DNA from: an uncultured Collinsella sp.
Lineage (GTDB): Bacteria; Actinomycetota; Coriobacteriia; Coriobacteriales; Coriobacteriaceae
Assembly: GCA_902492935.1 (NCBI GenBank)
Contig: CABUNJ010000030.1
Coordinates: 1 to 30,370 of the forward strand
DNA length: 30,370 nt
Direction of reading: 5' to 3'
Positions 7,176 through 13,985 of the stretch are shown here, piece by piece. The notes under the pieces were generated by a model. That model ran no database searches. It was not told the DNA's origin and saw only the letters and a program-made list of their open reading frames with translations. Both the position numbers and the translations under genes were made by a program. Position 1 is the stretch's first letter, and every line of letters begins with the position of its first letter.

Positions 7176-8477
7176 ATGGATCAAATGCAGACGAGCAATA
7201 GCGCTCCCCTGCCCATGCAAGCTACTCCCCAACCGGAGCAAATGACCGTTTCACCTGCACAAAAACCCCTAGTAACCATCGTGCACGCATCGGTTGGATC
7301 GGGCCACAAAGCCGCCGCCAACGCGATTGCACAAGCATTTGACCTTATCAGCGGCACCAAGGGAATCCCTGAGGATGTTGAGATCGAAGTCCTGGATATC
7401 CTCGATTTTGGACGCATTAGGTTCGATGGTAATAAAACAGCAGCGTCGTTTACCGGCGCCACGCGTCCCATATATGACCTAACCTGGCGATACACGTTTA
7501 CGGGACATCTGCTCTGGGGCGGAGGCACGGCATGGTCGCGAATTATGTTCCCCGCCTTCAACGATTATGTCCGCACCCGCAGGCCCATGGCCGTGGTTGC
7601 AACACACATTACGGCAGCCAATGTTGCTGTGGGCGCCCGCGTCATCACGGCTATCGATTACCCGGTCATCTGCGTACCAACAGACTATGAAGTCGAAGGC
7701 TTTTGGCCCCACAAGGACACCGATCTGTTCTGCGTAGCCAACGAATTTATGGCCGAGACACTTCGCCCCCGTAAAGTTCCCGAGACCAAAATCCGCATTA
7801 CAGGCATCCCCATTCGCGCCGGGTTTGATACGGACTACAATCGCGAGGAAGAACTCGAGAAGTTCAATCTCCCCGCTGACAAGACCGTTGTGTTGGTGAT
7901 GGCCGGTGCCAGTTTGCCTCAACCGTACGTTCGCTTTCGCGCGGAGATGGACCGCACACTCCCCTTCCTGCGCAGCTTCGAGGACATGCACTTTGTCTTT
8001 TTGCCGGGCAAGGATGAGGAATACGCCACCCGCCTCAAGACGCTCTTCGACGCCATGAAGCTCGAAAACGTCACGGTTCTGGACTACGTGGACGATATGG
8101 CAGCCCTCATGCACGGCTGCGACCTGGCAATCCTCAAATCGGGCGGACTCACCGTCACCGAATGCCTATGCGCGCATCTGCCGATGATCCTGCTGGGCAA
8201 ATCATATGGTCAAGAAAAGGCCAACACCACCATGCTCACCGGAATGGGCGCCAGCATGCATGTCACCACCGCACGAGAACTCATCGTAACCCTGCGCCAT
8301 CTGCACGATCATCCCGAATCACTCAAAGCCCTACTCATCAACGGCGAAGTACTACGCCGCCCCCACGCAGCCGAAGATATAGCCATCGCAACCATGGAGC
8401 TCGTAGGCAAACCCCAAAAGCGCAAACGAGCCTTCTGCCGCTTCTACTGGGGCGGAAAGCCCGCGCATATCCGCTAG
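7176..8477 (+). CDS. MGDG synthase/UgtP-like glycosyltransferase (GT28 family)
   Basis: A 433-residue GT-B fold enzyme likely to transfer a hexose from a UDP-sugar to diacylglycerol, forming membrane glycolipid. After a Q/P-rich 30-residue leader the N-terminal acceptor domain opens with VTIVHASVGSGHKAAANAI, containing the GSGH motif (residues 41-44) typical of MGDG synthases and UgtP. The C-terminal domain shows the donor-site segment LAILKSGGLTVTECLCAHLP and then YGQEKANT. The ATG at 7176 has AAGGGGAG upstream with proper spacing; longer in-frame starts reach back into the trxB promoter. The sugar and number of transfers cannot be told. It may act with the two phosphatidyltransferases of the window in lipid head-group synthesis (inference). 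Confidence 0.87.
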   Translation: MDQMQTSNSAPLPMQATPQPEQMTVSPAQKPLVTIVHASVGSGHKAAANAIAQAFDLISGTKGIPEDVEIEVLDILDFGRIRFDGNKTAASFTGATRPIYDLTWRYTFTGHLLWGGGTAWSRIMFPAFNDYVRTRRPMAVVATHITAANVAVGARVITAIDYPVICVPTDYEVEGFWPHKDTDLFCVANEFMAETLRPRKVPETKIRITGIPIRAGFDTDYNREEELEKFNLPADKTVVLVMAGASLPQPYVRFRAEMDRTLPFLRSFEDMHFVFLPGKDEEYATRLKTLFDAMKLENVTVLDYVDDMAALMHGCDLAILKSGGLTVTECLCAHLPMILLGKSYGQEKANTTMLTGMGASMHVTTARELIVTLRHLHDHPESLKALLINGEVLRRPHAAEDIAIATMELVGKPQKRKRAFCRFYWGGKPAHIR

Positions 8478-8488
8478 TCGAATGTCCG

Positions 8489-8590
8489 CCGCTCTGCCGG
8501 AGCCGCCCTTATATCATTCCATGCTCAAACATTCTCGCTTCGCTGCGAAACTGCGCGTGGAACGATATAAGGGCGGCTCCGGCAGAGCGG
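8489..8590. repeat. Long hairpin element, family 1, copy 1
   Basis: Bases 8489-8524 pair with 8555-8590: a 36-bp stem with one A-C mismatch (8516/8563) and one wobble, closed by a 30-base loop that itself has a short tcgc/gcga stem. The inner 58 bases (8511-8568) recur, inverted and with a 9-base insertion, in copy 2 at 8769-8835. The outer 22-bp arms (8489-8510 with 8569-8590) are perfectly paired but unrelated to the arms of copy 2. Confidence 0.85.
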
Positions 8591-8668
8591 CTGCGTTTAC
8601 TTACTAGCAGCTACTTCGGTATCCCCTCCATTAGAACCTGCAAAGGTAAAACAGGAAAATATAAATAC

Positions 8669-8717
8669 AGTAAGCCGATGCGACAAAGGGACAGCCCCTT
8701 TGTCGCATCGGCTTACT
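8669..8717. terminator. Perfect 22-bp hairpin, possible bidirectional terminator
   Basis: Bases 8669-8690 pair without mismatch with 8696-8717 around the loop acagc. The stem contains gcgacaaaggg, reminiscent of gggacaaag in the degV terminator. T-runs are poor on both sides (on the minus strand TGTATTTATATTTT follows), so terminator function between the convergent genes is only probable. It could equally be a dispersed palindromic repeat. Confidence 0.5.
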
Positions 8718-8750
8718 AGAAAAGTAAATATTGTTTCAAGCGAGTAGCCG

Positions 8751-8853
8751 CCCGCCCGGGGCTTACCTATATCGTTCCACGCGCAGTTTCGCAGCGAGCG
8801 AAGCGACGCGAGAATGTTTGAGCATGGAATGATATAGGTAAGCCCCGGGCGGG
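8751..8853. repeat. Long hairpin element, family 1, copy 2 (inverted)
   Basis: Bases 8751-8773 pair perfectly with 8831-8853, and pairing continues inward to 8782/8822 with one wobble and one mismatch. The core 8769-8835 is the reverse complement of copy 1's core apart from a 9-base insertion in the loop. The outer arms are a different GC-rich sequence from those of copy 1. Confidence 0.85.
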
Positions 8854-8868
8854 AGGGATACGAGCGCC

Positions 8869-9312
8869 CTAGGCGACGCCGCTGGAGCCGAAGCCTCCGT
8901 TGCCTCGGTCGGTTTTGTCTAGTTCTTCTACTTCTATGAGATTGACCGTGGGGACTTCTTGGATGACGAGTTGGGCTATGCGGTCGCCTTTGTTGATTTG
9001 AATGTTGTTGGAGGGATCCAGGTTGATGAGGATAACCTTGAGTTCTCCTCGGTAGTGGGCGTCGATGAGGCCCGGCGTGTTGACTATAGACAGGCCCTGC
9101 TTGATGGCCAAGCCGCTGCGGGGCTGGACGAAGCCGGCGTAGCCATCGGGCAGGGCGATGGCCAGCCCAGTAGAGACCAGACGACGTTCGAAGGGCTTCA
9201 GGACGCAGTCCTCGTTGGAGCGCAGATCCAAGCCGGCATCGGTGGGATGGGCGTATTTGGGAAGCTCGACGGTGGGGTCGAGACGCTTTATATTGACGGT
9301 AATGTTGGACAT
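8869..9312 (-). CDS. dut: dUTP diphosphatase (dUTPase)
   Basis: Hydrolyses dUTP to dUMP and pyrophosphate, keeping uracil out of DNA and supplying dTMP synthesis. At 147 residues it fits the homotrimeric class. The conserved motifs are present in order: DAGLDLRS (motif 1), PRSGLA (motif 2), GLIDAHYRGE with the catalytic Asp (motif 3), GDRIAQLVI (motif 4) and RGNGGFGSSG (motif 5, the C-terminal P-loop-like arm). It starts 4 bases after the nrdR stop and its AAGG binding site overlaps the nrdR end, so translation is probably coupled. Confidence 0.96.
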   Translation of the reverse strand: MSNITVNIKRLDPTVELPKYAHPTDAGLDLRSNEDCVLKPFERRLVSTGLAIALPDGYAGFVQPRSGLAIKQGLSIVNTPGLIDAHYRGELKVILINLDPSNNIQINKGDRIAQLVIQEVPTVNLIEVEELDKTDRGNGGFGSSGVA

Positions 9313-9316
9313 GGAA

Positions 9317-9760
9317 TCACCTTAGCTTGTCGAGCTCTTGCAGAAACTCATCGACGTCTTTGAAATCGCGGTAGACCGAGGCAAAGCGGATGTACGCCAC
9401 CTTGTCGATCTTGGCCAAGCGCTTGAGAACCATGTCACCCAACTCATGGGACGTAACGGCCGTCAGCGTGCGAGAGCGCAGCTCGACCTCGATGTCGTCG
9501 ATAATCTCATTGAGCTTCTTAGTGTCGATATCGCGCTTGATGGTGGCGCGCATCAAGCCGACGAGCAGCTTATTGCGATCGAACCGCTGCTTGGTTCCGT
9601 CTGACTTAATGACCTCGATTGGGTCTTCGCATCGCTCGAACGTTGTAAAGCGGTAGTTACACGAGCAACATTCGCGACGGCGCTTAATGGTGTTATTTGA
9701 CTCCTGCATACGGGAATCAACGACGCGGGTATGTGCCTTGCCGCATTTGGGACAGCGCAT
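9317..9760 (-). CDS. nrdR: Transcriptional repressor NrdR
   Basis: ATP/dATP-sensing repressor of ribonucleotide reductase genes. The 147 residues have the N-terminal zinc ribbon (CPKC at 3-6 and CCSCNYRF near 31-38) and an ATP-cone from about residue 46 (IEVIKSDGTKQRFDRNKL onward). AGGAGG precedes the ATG at 9760. A perfect 12-bp stem (9755-9766 with 9787-9798) encloses the start codon and part of the binding site, so translation may be controlled by RNA folding. The gene lies between the LysM gene and dut, as in mycobacteria and corynebacteria where nrdR adjoins the SOS division inhibitor and lexA. Confidence 0.96.
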   Translation of the reverse strand: MRCPKCGKAHTRVVDSRMQESNNTIKRRRECCSCNYRFTTFERCEDPIEVIKSDGTKQRFDRNKLLVGLMRATIKRDIDTKKLNEIIDDIEVELRSRTLTAVTSHELGDMVLKRLAKIDKVAYIRFASVYRDFKDVDEFLQELDKLR

Positions 9761-9798
9761 GGTACCTCCTCTTAAACGATAACAAGGGTACCATGCGC
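9755..9798 (-). promoter_or_regulatory. nrdR: 12-bp hairpin sequestering the nrdR start codon
   Basis: gcgcatggtacc at 9755-9766 is perfectly inverted at 9787-9798. On the nrdR transcript the 3' arm contains the AUG and the last two G residues of the AGGAGG ribosome binding site, and the 20-base loop holds the rest. The stem could also be a DNA operator. No known riboswitch or NrdR-box consensus is recognised. Confidence 0.6.
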
Positions 9799-9811
9799 AG
9801 CGCGATAATGA

Positions 9812-10261
9812 TTACGAACGAGCAGGAACCTTAAGATGCGCACCGGCGGCGAGCGAACCATGCTCCAGATGATTGACGTTACGGATCATGTCGGAAGTCT
9901 CTTGCGTGGAAAGGCCTTCGATTGGATATTCCTCGGCAAGCGACCAAAGAGAATCACCAGACTGAACGCGAATGGTCTCGTAGGTAACGTTGGAAACGGA
10001 CTCGGCATACGCGGCGTGACGAGCGCTAAAGACCGACGTAGCGAGGACAAAGAAGAGCGTAAACGCAGCGGCAACGGCGACAATCGTCGGAACCTTCAGG
10101 GCAACGCGGGCCGGCGCGACTATAGCCTGCTGATTGCGAGCAGACTTTACGGTCAAAGGCTGAAAGCCGGAGCGGCCACCCCGAACAACCGTAAAAGTGG
10201 GTTCTGCAGGCGTCTCGAGCTTAAGGGCGAGGTTTCCCTGGACCATATTCATTGCGTTCAT
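9812..10261 (-). CDS. LysM domain membrane protein, probable SOS division inhibitor
   Basis: About 149 residues: a cytosolic N-terminal 60 residues with basic patches, one membrane segment (VPTIVAVAAAFTLFFVLATSVF) and a C-terminal LysM domain beginning ETIRVQSGDSLWSLAEEYP, which binds peptidoglycan. Divergent placement next to lexA, with nrdR downstream, is the same as for Mycobacterium Rv2719c (ChiZ), Corynebacterium divS and Bacillus yneA, which stop cell division during the SOS response. That role here is inferred. AGGAG lies 6 bases from the ATG at 10261 and 3 bases from an alternative ATG at 10264. A LexA-like box (10332-10345) lies just upstream of a plausible promoter. Confidence 0.82.
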   Translation of the reverse strand: MNAMNMVQGNLALKLETPAEPTFTVVRGGRSGFQPLTVKSARNQQAIVAPARVALKVPTIVAVAAAFTLFFVLATSVFSARHAAYAESVSNVTYETIRVQSGDSLWSLAEEYPIEGLSTQETSDMIRNVNHLEHGSLAAGAHLKVPARS

Positions 10262-10296
10262 CATGTTCTCCTCTCGCGTGTTTTGCTGAGAACAGT

Positions 10297-10326
10297 TTTA
10301 TCAAGCCGCGCGGACAAAAATGTCTA
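10297..10326 (-). promoter_or_regulatory. Candidate promoter of the LysM-nrdR-dut operon
   Basis: On the minus strand TAGACA (10321-10326) and GATAAA (10297-10302) are separated by 18 bases, about 35 bases before the LysM gene. A LexA-like box sits six bases upstream of the -35, at 10332-10345. Confidence 0.45.
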
Positions 10327-10331
10327 GCGCG

Positions 10332-10345
10332 AGAACGAATGTTCG
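10332..10345. promoter_or_regulatory. LexA box 1 (lexA/LysM intergenic)
   Basis: agaacgaatgttcg matches the Gram-positive/actinobacterial SOS box CGAAC-N4-GTTCG with one mismatch. It is the box nearest to the LysM gene and lies exactly 28 bp from box 2. Confidence 0.75.
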
Positions 10346-10359
10346 GTTATTATTATCTT

Positions 10360-10373
10360 CGAACAGTTGTTCC
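10360..10373. promoter_or_regulatory. LexA box 2 (lexA/LysM intergenic)
   Basis: cgaacagttgttcc matches CGAAC-N4-GTTCG with one mismatch at the last base. It lies 28 bp from boxes 1 and 3. Confidence 0.8.
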
Positions 10374-10387
10374 TGTCAAGCAAAATT

Positions 10388-10401
10388 CGAACATTTGTTT
10401 G
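10388..10401. promoter_or_regulatory. LexA box 3, just before lexA
   Basis: cgaacatttgtttg matches CGAAC-N4-GTTCG with one mismatch. It ends 23 bases before the lexA start, so binding should block lexA transcription (autoregulation). Confidence 0.78.
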
Positions 10402-10424
10402 ACATGGGTAGAGAGGATGCCCTG

Positions 10425-11069
10425 ATGGCTCGCAAAATTACCAAGCGTCAGCAGCAAATTTACGACTTCATCAAGGAATATCAGCAGGAGAAGGGTTATC
10501 CGCCCAGCGTGCGCGAGATGGCTTCTGCCGTGGGCCTTTCCTCCCCCAGCACCGTGCATGCCCATCTATCTGCCCTGGAGGCGCGCGGGCTACTCAAGCG
10601 CGATGCCACCAAACCGCGCGCCCTGGAACTCTTTAACGAGGACGGTTCCTCTGTCTCAATTTCTAAATCTGACGAGCCCACCGCACCTCGCGGAACGGTC
10701 TCGCTACCGCTCGTTGGTCGCGTCGCGGCTGGGATTCCCATTCTGGCCGAGCAGAATATCGAAGACACTTTTACTATCCCGACCGAAATCGCCACCGATC
10801 AGGGTTCCTTTATCCTTGAGGTGCATGGGAGCTCAATGATCAATGTCGGCATCTTCAATGGCGATTACATCATCGTCCGTGAACAAAAGAGTGCCATGAA
10901 CGGCGAAATTGTCGTGGCCATGATTGATGGTTCAGCGACCGTCAAGACGTTCTACAAGGAGCAGGGACGCGTACGCCTGCAGCCCGAGAATGACACCATG
11001 GAGCCTATCTATGCAACGAATCCCGCTATCTTGGGCAAAGTCGTCGGCTTGATGCGCCGGTTCTCGTAA
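10425..11069 (+). CDS. lexA: SOS repressor LexA
   Basis: Repressor of DNA-damage genes that cleaves itself when RecA is activated. The 214 residues show the N-terminal winged helix (KRQQQIYDFIKEYQQEKGYPPSVREMASAVGL, residues 7-38 in shorter pieces), the Ala102-Gly103 cleavage site in GRVAAGIPI, the nucleophile Ser137 in HGSSM and the general base Lys174 in ATVKTF. The ATG at 10425 is preceded by GAGAGGA; an in-frame ATG at 10404 overlaps the region next to LexA box 3 and is less likely. The stop codon overlaps the start of the next gene (TAATG), so the two are translationally coupled. Confidence 0.96.
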   Translation: MARKITKRQQQIYDFIKEYQQEKGYPPSVREMASAVGLSSPSTVHAHLSALEARGLLKRDATKPRALELFNEDGSSVSISKSDEPTAPRGTVSLPLVGRVAAGIPILAEQNIEDTFTIPTEIATDQGSFILEVHGSSMINVGIFNGDYIIVREQKSAMNGEIVVAMIDGSATVKTFYKEQGRVRLQPENDTMEPIYATNPAILGKVVGLMRRFS

Positions 11070-11773
11070 TGCAAAAACGCATCACCATCTTTGATACCGT
11101 CCGCGGGTTTACGATGATTTCAATGGCAGGTTTTCACGCTTGCTACGATCTCGCCTACCTGTACGGCTGGGATATGCCCTGGTTTACCCAGACCGTCTTT
11201 CAAGACATCTGGCGCGCCAGCATCAGCTGGGTATTTTTGTTTATCGCGGGTTGGATGTGCACCCTTTCGCGCAACAATATCAAACGTGCCGCCAAATACG
11301 CCTTAGCAGCACTCGTCGTCTGGCTGGCAACAACACTTGTCTCAGTCGACGATTCGGTTAATTTTGGCATCATCTACTGCATGGCCGCATGTACCGGCAT
11401 CGTGGCGTTGACCGATCCCGTCCTTAAGAAGATATCGGCGAGATGGGGCATGTCCCTATGCCTTGTGTTGTTCGCCCTCACCTGGAGCATCCCCAAAACG
11501 ATCTACCCTGTCCCCTACCTGGCGTGGCTGGGATTTCCAAGCCCTGGGTTTGTCTCAGGTGATTACTACCCCATCATCCCGTTTATCTTTATGTATCTTG
11601 CAGGATACTTCGCCGCACACATAGCGCAGGGAATCGATAAGACCATCCCAAGCTGGGCCTACGCCAATCCCATCCCGGCGCTCGCCAGCCTTGGACGTCA
11701 CGCACTCCCCTTTTATCTGCTGCATCAGCCCATTATTCTGGGCTTTTTGGAGCTCGTCTACTCGGTGCGATAA
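11069..11773 (+). CDS. HGSNAT-like/DUF1624 acyltransferase-type membrane protein
   Basis: A 234-residue polytopic membrane protein of the heparan-alpha-glucosaminide N-acetyltransferase catalytic-domain family (DUF1624). It opens with RITIFDTVRGFTMISMAGFHACYDL, matching the family's start, and has about seven hydrophobic segments, with a late GRHALPFYLLHQP motif typical of membrane acyltransferases. The substrate is unknown. The ATG overlaps the lexA stop codon, so it is made from the same SOS-controlled message. Its last 16 bases overlap the 3' end of the opposing hflX gene, and no terminator is visible between them. Confidence 0.8.
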   Translation: MQKRITIFDTVRGFTMISMAGFHACYDLAYLYGWDMPWFTQTVFQDIWRASISWVFLFIAGWMCTLSRNNIKRAAKYALAALVVWLATTLVSVDDSVNFGIIYCMAACTGIVALTDPVLKKISARWGMSLCLVLFALTWSIPKTIYPVPYLAWLGFPSPGFVSGDYYPIIPFIFMYLAGYFAAHIAQGIDKTIPSWAYANPIPALASLGRHALPFYLLHQPIILGFLELVYSVR

Positions 11774-13047
11774 CGCTTGAGCCGCGGCGCGATACGAACC
11801 GGCAGCTTCGCCACAATACGAACGCCGTCCTCAAGATATTCCTCGTGCAAAAGGGTTCCCTGCTCATGCACCAGCGTGATGAGGGCGCCCTCACGATACG
11901 GGATATCAGCAGAGAGCAACACATCGGTAGCAGCTGCCTCACGAGCAATACGGTCGACGAGATCGTCGAGTCCCTCGCCTGTCTGGGCCGAGAACAGCAC
12001 GGCCTCGGGATAGCGACGACGGAAGCTCAATCGATCAACACTATCGAGAAGATCGATTTTATTGAATACGGTCAGCGTTAAACGCTCTCCGGCGCCGATC
12101 TCATCAAGCACGCGGTCGACAGCCTCCAGCTGCCGCTCATAGTCCTCGTCAGACGCATCTACGACTTTGAGAATTAGATCGGCACCCAACACCTCGGACA
12201 GTGTCGATTTAAAGGCATCGACCAGACCATGCGGCAGCTTTTGAATAAAGCCGACGGTATCGGTAATCGTCATGCCGCGACCGCCAGGCAGGCGATATGA
12301 ACGCGTCGTCGGGTCGAGCGTAGCAAACAGCTTGTCCTGCGAAAGTACCGTAGAACCGGTCAGACGATTGAGCAACGTCGATTTACCGGCATTGGTATAA
12401 CCGGCTAACGCGACGCGAAACGCCGGTGACTCAATACGACTCTTGGATTGAACATCACGACGCTGTTCAACCTGCTTGATCTCACGTCGAAGCGCAGCGA
12501 TCTTATTACGAATGAGGCGACGGTCGACCTCGAGCTGACTTTCGCCCTGACCAAAGCGTGAGCCGATACCGCCGCGCGTCTGTTCCTTGGCGAGATGGCT
12601 CCACATGCCGCGCAGACGAGGCAACAGATATTGAAGCTGCGCCAGCTGTACCTGTAGGCGTCCCTCACGCGTCTGAGCATGCAGGCCAAAGATATCCAAG
12701 ATCAGTGCCGTACGATCGATAATCTTTACCGGCTCGCCCACGGCTTTCTCCAAATAGGATTGCTGCGAGGGCGTCAGGTCGTCGTCAAAAATAACGACAT
12801 CGGCATCCATGCGATGTACCAGACCGCACAGCTCCTCTACCTTACCGGAACCGATAAATGATTTGGGATACGGCTTTACCAAACGCTGAGACAAGCGAGC
12901 CACGCACTGGGCACCAGCCGTGTGGGCAAGGCACTCCAGCTCATCGAGCGATCGATCGAGTGGCCATGCATTGTCGCGCCACTCAACACCAACCAAAATG
13001 GCACGCTCGGGCTCGGGTGCCGTGGGAACAAGGGGGAAACGAGCCAT
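11758..13047 (-). CDS. hflX: Ribosome-associated GTPase HflX
   Basis: GTPase that splits stalled 70S ribosomes. The 429 residues have the HflX N-terminal domain (GSGKVEEL and VVIFDDDLTPSQ), a glycine-rich linker helix segment (SRFGQGESQLEVDRRLI) and a G domain with GYTNAGKST (G1), DTVGF (G3) and NKID (G4). Its start overlaps the miaA stop as TAATG, placing it last in the rny operon. Its 3' end overlaps that of the lexA-linked acyltransferase-like gene by 16 bases. Confidence 0.95.
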   Translation of the reverse strand: MARFPLVPTAPEPERAILVGVEWRDNAWPLDRSLDELECLAHTAGAQCVARLSQRLVKPYPKSFIGSGKVEELCGLVHRMDADVVIFDDDLTPSQQSYLEKAVGEPVKIIDRTALILDIFGLHAQTREGRLQVQLAQLQYLLPRLRGMWSHLAKEQTRGGIGSRFGQGESQLEVDRRLIRNKIAALRREIKQVEQRRDVQSKSRIESPAFRVALAGYTNAGKSTLLNRLTGSTVLSQDKLFATLDPTTRSYRLPGGRGMTITDTVGFIQKLPHGLVDAFKSTLSEVLGADLILKVVDASDEDYERQLEAVDRVLDEIGAGERLTLTVFNKIDLLDSVDRLSFRRRYPEAVLFSAQTGEGLDDLVDRIAREAAATDVLLSADIPYREGALITLVHEQGTLLHEEYLEDGVRIVAKLPVRIAPRLKRYRTE

Positions 13048-13985
13048 TAGGCAGCCTCAATACGATACAGGATATCGGCAACGACCTCATCGATCGTACA
13101 TTCATCCATATCAAACCACGCGATACGGTCATCGCGCTTAAACCACGAAAGCTGACGTTTGGCATAGCGACGCGAACGCATCTTAATGAGTTCGCGAGCC
13201 TCATCCATGCTCGTAACGCCATTGAAAGCATCGATGATCTCTTTATAGCCAATTGCCTGCATCGAAGTCAGGGCATCTCCCAGCCCCTGGTCCATAAGAC
13301 CGCGAACCTCATCGACAAGGCCCTGCTCAAACATCAGGTCGACGCGCAGGTTAATGCGCTCGTAGAGAACCTCGCGATTACGCGTCAGACCTAACCAAAG
13401 AGCATGATAATGCTCGCGCGGAACACTAAACTGACTTTTTTGCTGCGCATAGGAGATACCATCATCATGCATCTCGAGCGCACGAATCACACGGCGCACG
13501 TTATGGGGATGAATAACAGCAGCAGATTCTGGGTCGCGCTCGGCAAGCAGGGCATGCAGTCCCTCCTCGCCAATACGCTCGGCAAGCTCCTGATAGCCCG
13601 CACGGCGATCGTCCTCAAGTTCACCCGAGGGAAAGTCCATCTCATCGAGGGCGGCCTTGAGATACAGCCCCGTACCCCCGCAAAACACCGGCAGGCGGCC
13701 CTCGCCAAGCAAGCGCTCAACATGCGTGCGAGCGTCAGCCTGATAAAGCGCAGCAGAATATGCCACACCCGGCTCTACAATGTCGACGAGACGCAGCGGC
13801 GCCCTACACTCATCGGGCGCCATCTTTGCGGTACCGATATCCATGCCGCGATAGATTTGCATCGCATCGCACGACAGCACTTCGGACGAAAGACGAGCTG
13901 CCAAACGATCGGCAACATCACTCTTACCAACCGCCGTCGGACCGACGATCGCAACGGCGGAAAGACCTGCCCCGGGAGCAACCAT
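13047..13985 (-). CDS. miaA: tRNA dimethylallyltransferase
   Basis: Adds a dimethylallyl group to A37 of tRNAs that read UNN codons, giving i6A. The 312 residues include the P-loop GPTAVGKSDVA (residues 15-25), SCDAMQIYRGMDIGTAK, the FCGGTGLYLKA segment and the C-terminal MQAIGYKEI and RSRRYAKRQLSWFKR motifs. Both its ends overlap neighbours as TAATG, so miaB, miaA and hflX are tightly coupled; MiaB acts on the MiaA product. Confidence 0.96.
   Translation of the reverse strand: MVAPGAGLSAVAIVGPTAVGKSDVADRLAARLSSEVLSCDAMQIYRGMDIGTAKMAPDECRAPLRLVDIVEPGVAYSAALYQADARTHVERLLGEGRLPVFCGGTGLYLKAALDEMDFPSGELEDDRRAGYQELAERIGEEGLHALLAERDPESAAVIHPHNVRRVIRALEMHDDGISYAQQKSQFSVPREHYHALWLGLTRNREVLYERINLRVDLMFEQGLVDEVRGLMDQGLGDALTSMQAIGYKEIIDAFNGVTSMDEARELIKMRSRRYAKRQLSWFKRDDRIAWFDMDECTIDEVVADILYRIEAA

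Larger units (their letters stand above)
8478..8868. other. Gene-free gap between convergent genes, filled with hairpins
   Basis: No gene is seen. The 391 bases lie between the glycosyltransferase stop and the dut stop, and hold three long perfect or nearly perfect inverted repeats (8489-8590, 8669-8717, 8751-8853), described separately. The remaining sequence (8591-8668 and 8718-8750) is unremarkable and AT-richer. Confidence 0.8.

Noticed and set aside
8162..8719. A 185-codon frame running from the glycosyltransferase gene into the gap
   Set aside because: It overlaps the conserved donor domain in another frame and then runs through the hairpins; no start signal or family similarity.
8489..8853. 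Insertion sequence or CRISPR array in the gap
   Set aside because: The inverted repeats enclose no transposase, there are only two copies of the core in opposite orientation, and no regularly spaced direct repeats occur.
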